64,000 nt of DNA, taken from DATBGO01 sp050011895. GTDB lineage: Bacteria; Actinomycetota; Actinomycetes; Streptosporangiales; Streptosporangiaceae. Numbering within the stretch: the first letter of the stretch is position 1; every line of letters begins with the position of its first letter. Positions 25,539 to 33,109 of the stretch are shown here, in pieces. The stretch is taken from assembly GCA_050011895.1 (NCBI GenBank), contig JBEKIF010000004.1, positions 62,001-126,000 of the forward strand, given 5' to 3'. The translations under genes and the position numbers were made by a program. The notes under the pieces were generated by a model that saw only the letters and a list, made by a program, of their open reading frames with translations, had not been told where the DNA came from and did no database searches.

Positions 25539-25580
25539 CCAGGGCCGCCGACCGGACGAGGCCGGGGCGTGAGCCGGCGG

Positions 25581-26411
25581 CTACAGCTCGACGAAGCCGT
25601 CGATGCAGCTGGTGGTCGCACCGCCGACCCAGATAGTCCCGGCGATATCGCGGGAAATGTGGACCCGCCCGCGGCGCCCCAGCGCCGTTCCCTGGCTCGC
25701 CACGTAGGGAGCGGTCACCCGGCCAGTACGCAGCAGCCAGTCGGCCAGCGACGCGTTCAGGCTGCCCGTCACCGGATCCTCATCGGTCCGGCCGTCTTTA
25801 GGCACGAAGGCCCGCACTTCAATGGCCTGCGGCGACCCGGACGGGTACAAGCCCACGACGCCGAGGTCGAAATCCACCACGCCAGGGCGCAGTGCGAGAA
25901 CCTCCGCAGCGCTGGCGAGGAGCACAGCCAGCCACCCCGGGCCGTTATCGACCCACTCCGCGGCCAGGATCGCGGTGCGGTCGATCCGCAGCGCGGTTGC
26001 CGCGCTGGCCACGAGCGGCTCGTCGACCGAGCCGGACCGCACGAGCGGCGGTGCAGCGAAAGCAAGTCCTTCGCTGGTGCGCCGCACCGGCACCAGCCCC
26101 GCGGCGCACTGCTGGATGATGACGTCAGCGCGCCCGGGCCTACTGCCGGCCTGCAGCCAGGCATGGCAGGTGCCGAGGGTCGGGTGACCCGCAAAAGGCA
26201 GCTCGGTGCTCGGCGTGAAGATCCGCACCAGATAATCGGCGTCGTCCTGGCTTGGCGGGAGTACGAAGGTGGTCTCAGACAGATTCATCCAGTTGGCGAA
26301 CTCCTGCATCGCCGCGGCGCCCAGGCCATCGCCGTTCAGGACGACCGCTACGGGATTGCCGCGATACGGCATCTCAGCGAAGACGTCGACCTGACAGAAT
26401 GCGCGGCGCAC
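25581..26411 (-). CDS. PhzF-family isomerase/epimerase-like protein
   Basis: A 276-residue protein with the two-lobed PhzF (diaminopimelate-epimerase-like) fold. Typical segments are QVDVFAEMPYRGNPVAVV, NLSETTFVLPP, RIFTPSTELPFAGHPTLGT and DEDPVTGSLNASLA. The catalytic Glu of PhzF corresponds to the Glu in LSET. PhzF proteins outside phenazine clusters have unknown substrates. Start is GTG at 26411. It follows the CYTH gene on the same strand after a repeat-rich gap. Confidence 0.9.
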   Translation of the reverse strand: MRRAFCQVDVFAEMPYRGNPVAVVLNGDGLGAAAMQEFANWMNLSETTFVLPPSQDDADYLVRIFTPSTELPFAGHPTLGTCHAWLQAGSRPGRADVIIQQCAAGLVPVRRTSEGLAFAAPPLVRSGSVDEPLVASAATALRIDRTAILAAEWVDNGPGWLAVLLASAAEVLALRPGVVDFDLGVVGLYPSGSPQAIEVRAFVPKDGRTDEDPVTGSLNASLADWLLRTGRVTAPYVASQGTALGRRGRVHISRDIAGTIWVGGATTSCIDGFVEL

Positions 26412-26440
26412 CTAAACGATTTTGCCACAGAGCGGCACGC

Positions 26441-26594
26441 GGGCCGTGGGGGAGCGGGGCTTCGGGCCGTGGGGCGCGCGGGGCTTCAGGCCGGGGGCGC
26501 GCGGGGCTTCGGGCCGGGGGGCGGGGGCTTCAGGCCGGGGGCGCGCGGGGCCTCGGGCCGGGGGGCGGGGGCCTCAGGCCGGGGGCGCGTCGCT
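26441..26594. repeat. GC-rich tandem repeat of alternating 21-24 bp units
   Basis: At least six units beginning (A/G)GGCCG(G/T)GGGG and ending GGGGCTTC or GGGGCCTC. Unit lengths are 23, 24, 23, 21, 23 and 21, and the later part alternates as a 44-base higher-order repeat. The stop codon of the CYTH gene (26574-26576) lies inside the array, so expansion here can change the protein end. Confidence 0.88.
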
Positions 26595-27221
26595 GGCGCC
26601 CGGGGCGGCGCCGAGCAGGCGGCTCAGTTTGGAGGCCGAAGGGGACGGCTGGGCACCGGCCGCGCGCAGCCTGGCGCCGGCCGCGGCGAGGATCGCCGGT
26701 GTCCCCGAGATGAGTTCCACCTCGATCTCCCGCCAGGTCAGCGAGGTACCCTCGGTGCCGTCGCGGGCCGGCCTGCGGCCGACGACGAGATCGTCGGCCA
26801 CCTCTGCGAGATCCTGGCCTGCCGGGTCGGTAATGTGCCTGACGGTCCGCGTGGTTTCCAGGATGGCGATCACCCGCAGCTGCTGTTCCCCGGTCCAGGC
26901 GGAGGCCCGCGCGGCAAGGTCATCCGGCACGGACTCGGAGCCAGCCCCGAGCGGGGCCCGCAGTTCGCGCCGGGTGCCCGGGGCAACAGGAAGCTTCAGG
27001 TGCCAGCCCGCATCCGTGCCGCCGGTCCGGCGCCTGAGCGTTACCCTGGCCGCCGCCAGTCGCAGGTCAGGCGTGTCGAAGTAGCTGGCGGTCAGGTGCA
27101 GGACCGATGGCTCGCTGACGCCAAGGCCAGCCGCAAGCCCCGCGAGGTCCGGGATGACGAATTCCTCGTCGACGTCGTATTTGTGCTCGGTCTCCAGCCA
27201 GTCTGTCAGCCCGCTCTCCAT
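26574..27221 (-). CDS. CYTH-domain phosphohydrolase-like protein
   Basis: A 215-residue CYTH-fold protein (adenylate cyclase IV/thiamine triphosphatase/inorganic triphosphatase superfamily). The signature ExExK is in LETEHKYDV near the N-terminus, followed by ASYFDTPDLRLAAARVTLRRR, WHLKLPV and WREIEVELISG, all basic and acidic patches lining the tunnel. No CHAD domain is fused or adjacent. The C-terminus (GAAPGASDAPPA) is encoded by the start of a tandem repeat. Likely acts on a triphosphate; substrate unknown. Confidence 0.87.
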   Translation of the reverse strand: MESGLTDWLETEHKYDVDEEFVIPDLAGLAAGLGVSEPSVLHLTASYFDTPDLRLAAARVTLRRRTGGTDAGWHLKLPVAPGTRRELRAPLGAGSESVPDDLAARASAWTGEQQLRVIAILETTRTVRHITDPAGQDLAEVADDLVVGRRPARDGTEGTSLTWREIEVELISGTPAILAAAGARLRAAGAQPSPSASKLSRLLGAAPGASDAPPA

Positions 27222-27419
27222 GGCTTAGAGGCTACGAGAGCCGTGACGTAGCGGGCCGCAGCGGGACCGCGAGTTTTCCGTGCATCGCAATGGCGGCGAT
27301 GCCAGACTCTCAATTACGCTCTGTGCTCGGCGCTCGCGCCTGGAGCGCCCGCCTGCGCTCGGCGCGCGCCGGGGCGTCAGGCAGCTGGAAGGCAACCCGG
27401 CCGGGGGGACAGGGGAGTG

Positions 27420-28304
27420 ATGGGCGTCATCACGGAGAGCGATGGTGCTGCTGGTGAGTACGAGGAGGTCGAAATCCCGGCTGCGCCTGACACTGACGGC
27501 GGGCTGGCCGGGAGCGTGCTGCGGCGCAAGTCCCCGCGGCCGAGCAGGCGTGCCGTGCTCTACGTGCATAGCTCGCGCGGCTCCGGAGTACCCAGCGACC
27601 TGGCGCGCTGGTTCACCGAGCGGGGATTCCACTTCTACCTTGCCGACGTCGGCCCGCAGCGCATCCCGGGCGGCCGCGCGAGGCTGGCGAGAGTCCGGCG
27701 GCGGGCCGCGCGCCGAGCCCGGTTCGCCAGGCTCGACGCTGCCTGTGGCTACCTGCGCGAGACGGATGGCATCGATTCGGTCGTGATCAGCGCTCACTCT
27801 GCGGATGCGCTTACCGTGGCGCTGTGGTGTGACGCGCGGCGCGACGCTGAGCCGCCCGGCGCGCTGATCCTGTCGAGCCCGGCGTTCGGCCGTCGGCTGC
27901 GGCGCGGTCTGCGCATCGCCTGCCCGGTCCTGGTGATGAGCCCGGCGGCCGGTCAGGCCGGGTCCGGTCAGGCCGGGTCCGGTCAGGCCGGGTCCGGTCA
28001 GGCCGGGTCCGGTCAGGCCGGGTCCGGTCAGGCCGGGTCCGGTCAGGCCGCGCCACCTAAGATCTCCCGCTTCCGGCGGAAGCTGGACAGCCGCGCAATG
28101 GCTCCGGCCGGCGCTCGCTTCCGACGGCGGGGGAGCAACGGCATAACGACTGCGCTCGGCCCCCATGTCACCTGGCTGTGGCTAGCCAGCGGGCTGGAAG
28201 GCGCTGAGCACGCTTCGGCAGCCGACCGCAGGCTGCTGTTCGACGAGATGGGCCGGTGGCTGGGCGCCTACATGTACGGGAAGGTCCGCGACCAGCTCAT
28301 CTGA
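27420..28304 (+). CDS. alpha/beta hydrolase with internal GQAGS repeat
   Basis: A 294-residue hydrolase-like protein. VLYVHSSRGSG corresponds to the oxyanion loop, SVVISAHSADALTVAL to the nucleophile elbow (Ser in HSADA, with Ala/Asp instead of the usual Gly-x-Ser-x-Gly spacing) and GALILSSPAFG to the following strand. Six 15-base repeats insert GQAGS units (about residues 178-208) right after VLVMSP, the strand that normally leads to the catalytic acid. A GTG at 27417 directly precedes the ATG at 27420; the ATG is preferred. Lysophospholipase-like, substrate unknown. Confidence 0.7.
   Translation: MGVITESDGAAGEYEEVEIPAAPDTDGGLAGSVLRRKSPRPSRRAVLYVHSSRGSGVPSDLARWFTERGFHFYLADVGPQRIPGGRARLARVRRRAARRARFARLDAACGYLRETDGIDSVVISAHSADALTVALWCDARRDAEPPGALILSSPAFGRRLRRGLRIACPVLVMSPAAGQAGSGQAGSGQAGSGQAGSGQAGSGQAGSGQAAPPKISRFRRKLDSRAMAPAGARFRRRGSNGITTALGPHVTWLWLASGLEGAEHASAADRRLLFDEMGRWLGAYMYGKVRDQLI
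27951..28050 (+). repeat. six identical 15-bp in-frame repeats (GQAGS units)
   Basis: GGTCAGGCCGGGTCC occurs six times in a row from 27951 to 28040 and partly a seventh time. The copies are perfect, as expected for a recently expanded or slippage-prone minisatellite. The repeat sits in the hydrolase gene and keeps its frame. Confidence 0.95.
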
Positions 28305-28315
28305 GCGGCGGCCGG

Positions 28316-30043
28316 TCAGCTGGTGACGTTCACCGAGACTGCCGGATAACCGGACGCCCCGTTCGGCGGGGGCGGCTCCTGCAGCGCCGTCTGGGTGTAG
28401 CCGGTCTTGTCAGTGGCCCGTGCTTCGATCAGGTGACCGCCGGGCGTGGCGTCCCATTCCCAGACCCACTGCCGCCAGGAATCGATGTCGGGCACCGGAG
28501 CCAGCCTGGCCTGTTGCCAGGCGCCGCGGTCGACCCGTACCTCGACGGCCTCGATTCCCTTGTGCTGCGCCCAGGCTACCCCGGCGACCGCGGTCCGCCC
28601 CGCCCGGACCGAGTTCTGCCCGTTCGGCACGTCGATGCGGGATTCGGTTTTGATCGGCGCCTGCTGGTCCCAGCCGCGCTGCGCCCAGTACGCGCTGTTG
28701 GCCGCGAAGGTGGTGACTTCGATGTCGGTGATCCACTTGCACGCGGAGACGTAGCCGTACAGACCCGGAATGACCATCCGGACTGGGAAGCCATGCTCGA
28801 CCGGCAGGACCGTTCCGTTCATGGCCACCGCGAGCATCGCATCCCGGCCGTCCATGGCGGTCTGCAGCGGGGCGCCTGAGGTGAAGCCGTCGGCGGAGGT
28901 GCACAGCAGCTGGTCGGCGCCGGCCCGAACGCCTGCGTCGCGCAGCAGGCTGGCCAGGCTCGCGCCCAGCCAGCGCGCGTTGCCGACGTAAGGCCCCGCG
29001 ACCGGGTTGGATACGCAGGTCAGAGTTATGTAGTCCTCAAGGAGCGGCCGGCGGATCAGCTGGTCGAAGCTGAGACTGATCTCCCGGCTGACCATGCCAT
29101 GAATCCGCAGCTGCCAGCTGGCAGGCGGGACCTCAGGCAGCACGATCGCCGTGTCGACCCGGTAGAAGGCGCCGTTGGGCGTGATGAACGGGCTCAGCCC
29201 GGGGATCCTGAGGTCAGCGCCCGCGGGCAGCGGTGGCGCGGGGGTGGCGGGCGCCGGGATCCGCAGGGACCGCTGCGCCTGCGTGACATCCGTCCGCTCG
29301 GACAGCAGCCGACCCGCGAGCCCAGTCACGGCCGCGGTGCCGGCCGCGGCGGCGCTGACGGCCAGCAAGCGCCTGCGCTCTGGTCCGGTCAGGCTTCCGG
29401 CGGGCGCGGGCCGTCCGGCCGGTGCCGGCCTGGGCCGACCGGCAGATGCGGGGCGGCTGGGGGGTGCGGGGCGGCTCGGGGATGCCGGCCGCTCGGTGCC
29501 CGGCGAGCCGGATCCGCCTGGTGCGTAATCCTCGGCAGTCGGCTGGGAGCCAGCGGTCCGCGCGGCGGCGGGCTGCGGGTTGGCTGGCTGGGCGGCGCGC
29601 ACGAGCAGGACCAGTGCGCCCGCGCCTGCGCAGGCGCCGATCAGGGTGGGCAGGATCGCGGTGGCCGTGGCGTTCGGCCGGGAAATCGCCGCCGCGATGC
29701 CGATCACCGCGAAAACGACCAGGCCCGCCAACCCGTAGTCCAGGCGGCGCATGGCCAGGCCGCCGATCAGCGCGGCAAACAGGGCCAGCACGACCAGGAC
29801 CCCGCAGAGCAGGACGAGCTTGTCATTCGTGCCGAATGTGTTGATCGCGAAGTCTTTGAGACCTGGCGGGGTGAAGTCGACCGATACCTCTTGCACCGCG
29901 ACGACCGGCGAGGTGTTGGCCCCGATGATCCCGGCTACCAGCTGGGCGACCCCGATCGCGACAGCGGCCGTCAGCACGCCCACGAGAGCGCCGAGCGCGG
30001 AGCGGTTGCTGTCCAAGCGGTTGCTGTCAGTATTGATGACCAC
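28316..30043 (-). CDS. membrane-bound molybdopterin-dependent oxidoreductase (sulfite oxidase/YedY fold)
   Basis: A 575-residue protein. The N-terminal half has four membrane helices (about residues 16-43, 75-98, 101-121, 127-150). A Pro/Arg-rich linker follows, then a further hydrophobic helix (about 226-250). The C-terminal half is a sulfite-oxidase-type Moco domain with IHGMVSREISLSFDQL, the cofactor Cys in TLTCVSNPVAG and the VRMVIPGLYGYVSACKWI segment, then a C-terminal dimerisation domain. The domain is expected on the outer face. The start is GTG 30043, supported by a promoter-like site only 7 bases upstream (leaderless). It is divergent from sigK and probably belongs to its regulon. 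Confidence 0.9.
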   Translation of the reverse strand: MVINTDSNRLDSNRSALGALVGVLTAAVAIGVAQLVAGIIGANTSPVVAVQEVSVDFTPPGLKDFAINTFGTNDKLVLLCGVLVVLALFAALIGGLAMRRLDYGLAGLVVFAVIGIAAAISRPNATATAILPTLIGACAGAGALVLLVRAAQPANPQPAAARTAGSQPTAEDYAPGGSGSPGTERPASPSRPAPPSRPASAGRPRPAPAGRPAPAGSLTGPERRRLLAVSAAAAGTAAVTGLAGRLLSERTDVTQAQRSLRIPAPATPAPPLPAGADLRIPGLSPFITPNGAFYRVDTAIVLPEVPPASWQLRIHGMVSREISLSFDQLIRRPLLEDYITLTCVSNPVAGPYVGNARWLGASLASLLRDAGVRAGADQLLCTSADGFTSGAPLQTAMDGRDAMLAVAMNGTVLPVEHGFPVRMVIPGLYGYVSACKWITDIEVTTFAANSAYWAQRGWDQQAPIKTESRIDVPNGQNSVRAGRTAVAGVAWAQHKGIEAVEVRVDRGAWQQARLAPVPDIDSWRQWVWEWDATPGGHLIEARATDKTGYTQTALQEPPPPNGASGYPAVSVNVTS

Positions 30044-30050
30044 GATGTTA

Positions 30051-30078
30051 ATTCGGCGCCGAGCCTGTCAGGGATTGG
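30051..30078 (-). promoter_or_regulatory. candidate SigK-type promoter of the Moco oxidoreductase
   Basis: On the minus strand CCAATC (30078-30073) is followed after 16 bases by CCGAAT (30056-30051). Seven bases later comes the GTG start at 30043, so transcription would start at or next to the start codon. The hexamers resemble the CCATCC/CCGAAT type that I recall for mycobacterial SigK. The matching element on the other strand in front of sigK strengthens the call. Confidence 0.65.
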
Positions 30079-30140
30079 TCGGCGGCGTGTCGGAGCGGTT
30101 CCGGCCGCTGCCGGGTTCGGCGCCGCAGCCGACCGGCAGG

Positions 30141-30168
30141 CCAAGCCGAGTCCCGGTCGGCTACGAAT
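30141..30168 (+). promoter_or_regulatory. candidate autoregulatory SigK promoter
   Basis: CCAAGC (30141-30146), 16 bases, ACGAAT (30163-30168), then 7 bases and the GTG at 30176. This has the same layout as the divergent site for the Moco oxidoreductase: both fit CCAANC-N17-CGAAT-N7-GTG. It suggests that sigK drives its own leaderless transcript. Confidence 0.62.
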
Positions 30169-30175
30169 CTAGGTT

Positions 30176-30907
30176 GTGGGCATGAAGGGAAGCCAGGGGC
30201 TGCCGGGCCATGACCCAGCGGCGGGGCCGGCCGCAGGCGCGCGCGGTTCAGCGCAGCCGGGCCGAGTCGGCCAGCCGGCCGGGCCGGTGGGACCTGACCA
30301 CACCCGACCTGTCCCGAACGTCGGGGGTGGCCAGGCGTTCGGGCCCGTCCAGCCGGTTCAGCGGGGGGACCAGCCGGATCTCGGCCTGCTACTGGGCCGG
30401 GTGGCCCGTGGCGACCAGGCTGCCTTCCAGGGGGTGTATGACCGGGCCGCCGGACAGATCCTCGGCATAGTCCGCGCGGTCGTGCGGGATCCGGCCCAGT
30501 CCGAGGAGGTCACCCAGGAGGTGCTGCTGGAGGTGTGGCGGACCGCGTCGCGGTTCGATGCCACGCTGGGCAGCCCGCTCGCGTGGCTGACGACGCTTGC
30601 CCACCGGCGGGCCGTGGACCGGGTCAGGTCGGAGCAGAAGGCGGCCCAGCGAGAGGTCCGCGCGGCGAGATCGGCCATCGCCTATGACGAGGTGACCGAG
30701 ATTGTCGAGGCGCGGCTTGACCGTGAACGGGTGCGGCGCTGCCTGGGATCCCTGACGGAGCTGCAGCGGCAGTCGGTGACGCTCGCCTACTACGACGGCT
30801 ACACCTACCGGGAGGTCGCCGCGCTGCTCGGCGTGGCGGTGGGCACGGTGAAAACGCGGATGCGCGATGGCCTGATCAGGCTGCGTGACTGCCTGGGGGT
30901 GGAGTGA
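30176..30907 (+). CDS. sigK: ECF RNA polymerase sigma factor SigK
   Basis: A 243-residue ECF sigma factor. A variable head of about 60 residues precedes region 2 (LLLGRVARGDQAAFQGVYDR to EVTQEVLLEVW and RAVDRVRSE) and region 4 (TELQRQSVTLAYYDGYTYREVAALLG with VGTVKTRMRDGLIRLR as the recognition helix). The GTG at 30176 is preferred to the ATG at 30182 because a promoter-like -10 ends 7 bases before it. It is followed after 37 bases by its anti-sigma factor. SigK in mycobacteria controls redox-linked secreted proteins; here the probable target is the divergent Moco enzyme. Confidence 0.9.
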   Translation: MGMKGSQGLPGHDPAAGPAAGARGSAQPGRVGQPAGPVGPDHTRPVPNVGGGQAFGPVQPVQRGDQPDLGLLLGRVARGDQAAFQGVYDRAAGQILGIVRAVVRDPAQSEEVTQEVLLEVWRTASRFDATLGSPLAWLTTLAHRRAVDRVRSEQKAAQREVRAARSAIAYDEVTEIVEARLDRERVRRCLGSLTELQRQSVTLAYYDGYTYREVAALLGVAVGTVKTRMRDGLIRLRDCLGVE

Positions 30908-30944
30908 TGTGCCTGCCCGGCCCGCGGAACCCGGGGCTGACGTC

Positions 30945-31712
30945 ATGAACCTGCGCGGCTCCGACCCGCACACCCTGGCGGGCGCCTATGCGATGGATGC
31001 GGTCACCGCAGCGGACCGGGCCGCCTTCGAGCAGCATCTGGTCGGCTGCGAGCCGTGCCAGCAGGAGATCCGCAGCCTGCGTGAGGCGACCGTGCGGCTG
31101 GCCGGCGCCGTCGCGGTGCAGCCGCCGCCCGCAATGCGGGACGTCGCGCTCGCGGCGGCCGCGCGGACCAGGCAGCTGCCGCCGGTGGTCGGCCCGGAAA
31201 CGGGCCGGCGCCCGGCCAGGGCGGCCGCTCGCAGGCGCTGGCTGCCCCGGCTCGCGCTCGGGCTGGCCGGCGCGCTCGCTGCGGTGGCCATCGTGCTCGG
31301 GGTGGCCGTCGACGGCGCGCAGCACCGGCTGGATCAGGCGCAGGTCCGCTCAAGGGAGATCGCGACGGTACTGAACGCCGCTGACGCGACCATGCTGACC
31401 GCCAAGATCAGCACCGGCGGCACCGCCGCGGTCGTGATGTCGCACCGCGACCGTGCCCTGGTCTTCACGGCGGCTGGCCTGCAGCCGCTGCCCGCCAGCG
31501 AGAGCTACGAGCTGTGGCTGATGGGCCCGGGCGGTGCCAGGCCCGCCGGGATGGTGCCGGGTTCGCGCCCGGGGGCGGTGAGCCCGATGGTCGTCTCCGG
31601 GCTGGCGGCCGGCGACCGGGTCGGCCTGACGGTCGAGCCCGCCAGCGGGTCGCCGCGCCCGACGTCCTCCCCGGTCCTGATTCTTTACCTGAGCCCACGG
31701 CGGAACGGCTGA
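30945..31712 (+). CDS. rskA: anti-sigma-K factor RskA
   Basis: A 255-residue single-pass membrane anti-sigma factor. The zinc-binding ASD domain opens with DPHTLAGAYAMDAV and holds the His/Cys set in HLVGCEPCQQEI (C-x2-C). A membrane helix lies at about residues 99-120 (LALGLAGALAAVAIVLGVAV), then an outer RskA domain with SYELWLMGPGGARPAG. The ATG at 30945 gives the usual RskA start; GTG 30909 is a possible alternative. RskA releases SigK after regulated proteolysis. Confidence 0.9.
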   Translation: MNLRGSDPHTLAGAYAMDAVTAADRAAFEQHLVGCEPCQQEIRSLREATVRLAGAVAVQPPPAMRDVALAAAARTRQLPPVVGPETGRRPARAAARRRWLPRLALGLAGALAAVAIVLGVAVDGAQHRLDQAQVRSREIATVLNAADATMLTAKISTGGTAAVVMSHRDRALVFTAAGLQPLPASESYELWLMGPGGARPAGMVPGSRPGAVSPMVVSGLAAGDRVGLTVEPASGSPRPTSSPVLILYLSPRRNG

Positions 31713-31746
31713 GCCAGGCGTCTGGCGCGCAGCGGCCGGGCGGGCG

Positions 31747-32247
31747 TCAGCTGCCGAAGGTCCAGCGGGTAGGCGAGCCGGTGAAGTCACCATGCCGCAT
31801 GCTGATCACCTTGGCCGGCCGGACCGCGATGGTCGAGTTCACCGCGGGATCGAGGAAGCCGACCTCGATGTCGGTGTGGTATTTCTCGTTCAGCAGGTCA
31901 AGGACGCGCCGGATGCTCGCGGCGTCCGTGACGACCCGGGCGGTGCCCTCGAGGATGACCGGGTCCCCGGCCTCCTCGGTGGTGATCACGCAGCGCGGGT
32001 CGGCCCGCAGGTTCTTTATCTTGCGCGAGTGCACGCCGCTGGTGAACCACAGGGCGCTGTCGTCCCAGGTACCCCAGACCGGCATCGAGTGTGCCCGGCC
32101 GTCCGGCCACACGCTGACCACCCAGTAATTGCGGGCGCTCACCAGCCGCTCTGCCGCCCATGACCAGGGCAGCAGTCCGCTGCCCCGGTCAGCGTCGAGG
32201 ATCTGATAGCCGGGCATGTACGGCCTGCTCACCAGGGGAAGCTCCAT
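31747..32247 (-). CDS. pyridoxamine 5'-phosphate oxidase-like (PPOX) flavin/F420 protein
   Basis: A 166-residue split-barrel protein. The core has RNYWVVSVWPDGRAHSMPVWGTW, LWFTSGVHSRKIKNLRADPRCVI and DPVILEGTARVV, the usual PPOX strand order with the SRKIKNL phosphate-contact segment. Such actinobacterial proteins often bind F420 or FMN. The ATG at 32247 is chosen because the open upstream part is Ser/Arg-rich shadow. It is convergent with rskA. Confidence 0.83.
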   Translation of the reverse strand: MELPLVSRPYMPGYQILDADRGSGLLPWSWAAERLVSARNYWVVSVWPDGRAHSMPVWGTWDDSALWFTSGVHSRKIKNLRADPRCVITTEEAGDPVILEGTARVVTDAASIRRVLDLLNEKYHTDIEVGFLDPAVNSTIAVRPAKVISMRHGDFTGSPTRWTFGS

Positions 32248-32368
32248 AGCGGAAGGTCTACCGTAGCCAGCTAGCGGAGACAGCCCGTTTTGGTGATCAG
32301 CCAGCCGGTGCGGCCGGGGTAGCCGGTGCTGGCGACATCGCGCCGGGGGCAGGCTAACGTGGGGATCC

Positions 32369-33109
32369 GTGAAAGCATCTCCCGAGGCGCAGCTGCGGCT
32401 GCTCGAGCTCGCCGACCTCGACGCCGAGCTAGGCCGGATCGCGGGCCGCCGGCGCGGCCTGCCCGAGCATGCCGAACTCGAGCAACTAGACCAGCGGGAC
32501 GCGCGGCTGCGCGACACTGTCGCCGCCCTGGACGCCCAGAAAGGCGATCTCAGGCGGGCTCAGGCCAAGGCGGAAGCCGACGTCGAGCAGGTCCGCTCGC
32601 GGGTGGACAGGGACCGCAGCCGGCTTGACGCAGGCCGGGTCTCGAACCCGCGCGAGCTGGAGAACCTGCAGTCGGAGATCGTCTCGCTGACCCGCAGGCA
32701 GTCCGATCTCGAGGAGATCGTGCTTGACCTGATGGAGCGGCTAGAGACAGCACAGCACAGCCATCAGGCGGCGACGGCCGAGCAGGCAGAAATCGCGAGC
32801 CGCCGGCAAGAGGTCGCTGCCCGCAGGGACGTGGCGCTCGGCGAGCTGGCCGAGCTGTCCGGCAAGGCTGAGGACCGGCGCGGCGCCGTAGCCGGCGAGG
32901 TCCCCGCTGACCTGACCAAGCTGTACGAGCAGCTGCGTGCCCAGCACGGCGTCGGCGCCGCGGCCCTGCGACGGGGCCAGTGCCAGGGCTGCCATCTCTC
33001 GCTCAACACCGTGGACCTCAACACGATCAGGGCGGCAGCGCCCGACGAGGTGCTGCGCTGCGAGGAGTGCCGCAGGATCCTGGTCCGGACCGCAGAGTCA
33101 GGCCTGTGA
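32369..33109 (+). CDS. coiled-coil hairpin protein with C-terminal zinc ribbon
   Basis: A 246-residue protein. Residues 5-180 form long charged coiled-coil helices (a hairpin), followed by a C4 zinc ribbon: GQCQGCHLSL and LRCEECRRIL give C-x2-C ... C-x2-C. This family is conserved in actinobacteria next to the RNase H/phosphatase gene and is usually annotated as a C4-type zinc-ribbon or putative nucleic-acid-binding protein. Start is GTG 32369. Its stop overlaps the GTG of the next gene. Confidence 0.88.
   Translation: MKASPEAQLRLLELADLDAELGRIAGRRRGLPEHAELEQLDQRDARLRDTVAALDAQKGDLRRAQAKAEADVEQVRSRVDRDRSRLDAGRVSNPRELENLQSEIVSLTRRQSDLEEIVLDLMERLETAQHSHQAATAEQAEIASRRQEVAARRDVALGELAELSGKAEDRRGAVAGEVPADLTKLYEQLRAQHGVGAAALRRGQCQGCHLSLNTVDLNTIRAAAPDEVLRCEECRRILVRTAESGL

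Noticed and set aside
28256..28879. Plus-strand 207-codon frame
   Set aside because: Mostly antisense to the Moco oxidoreductase and overlaps the end of the hydrolase gene.
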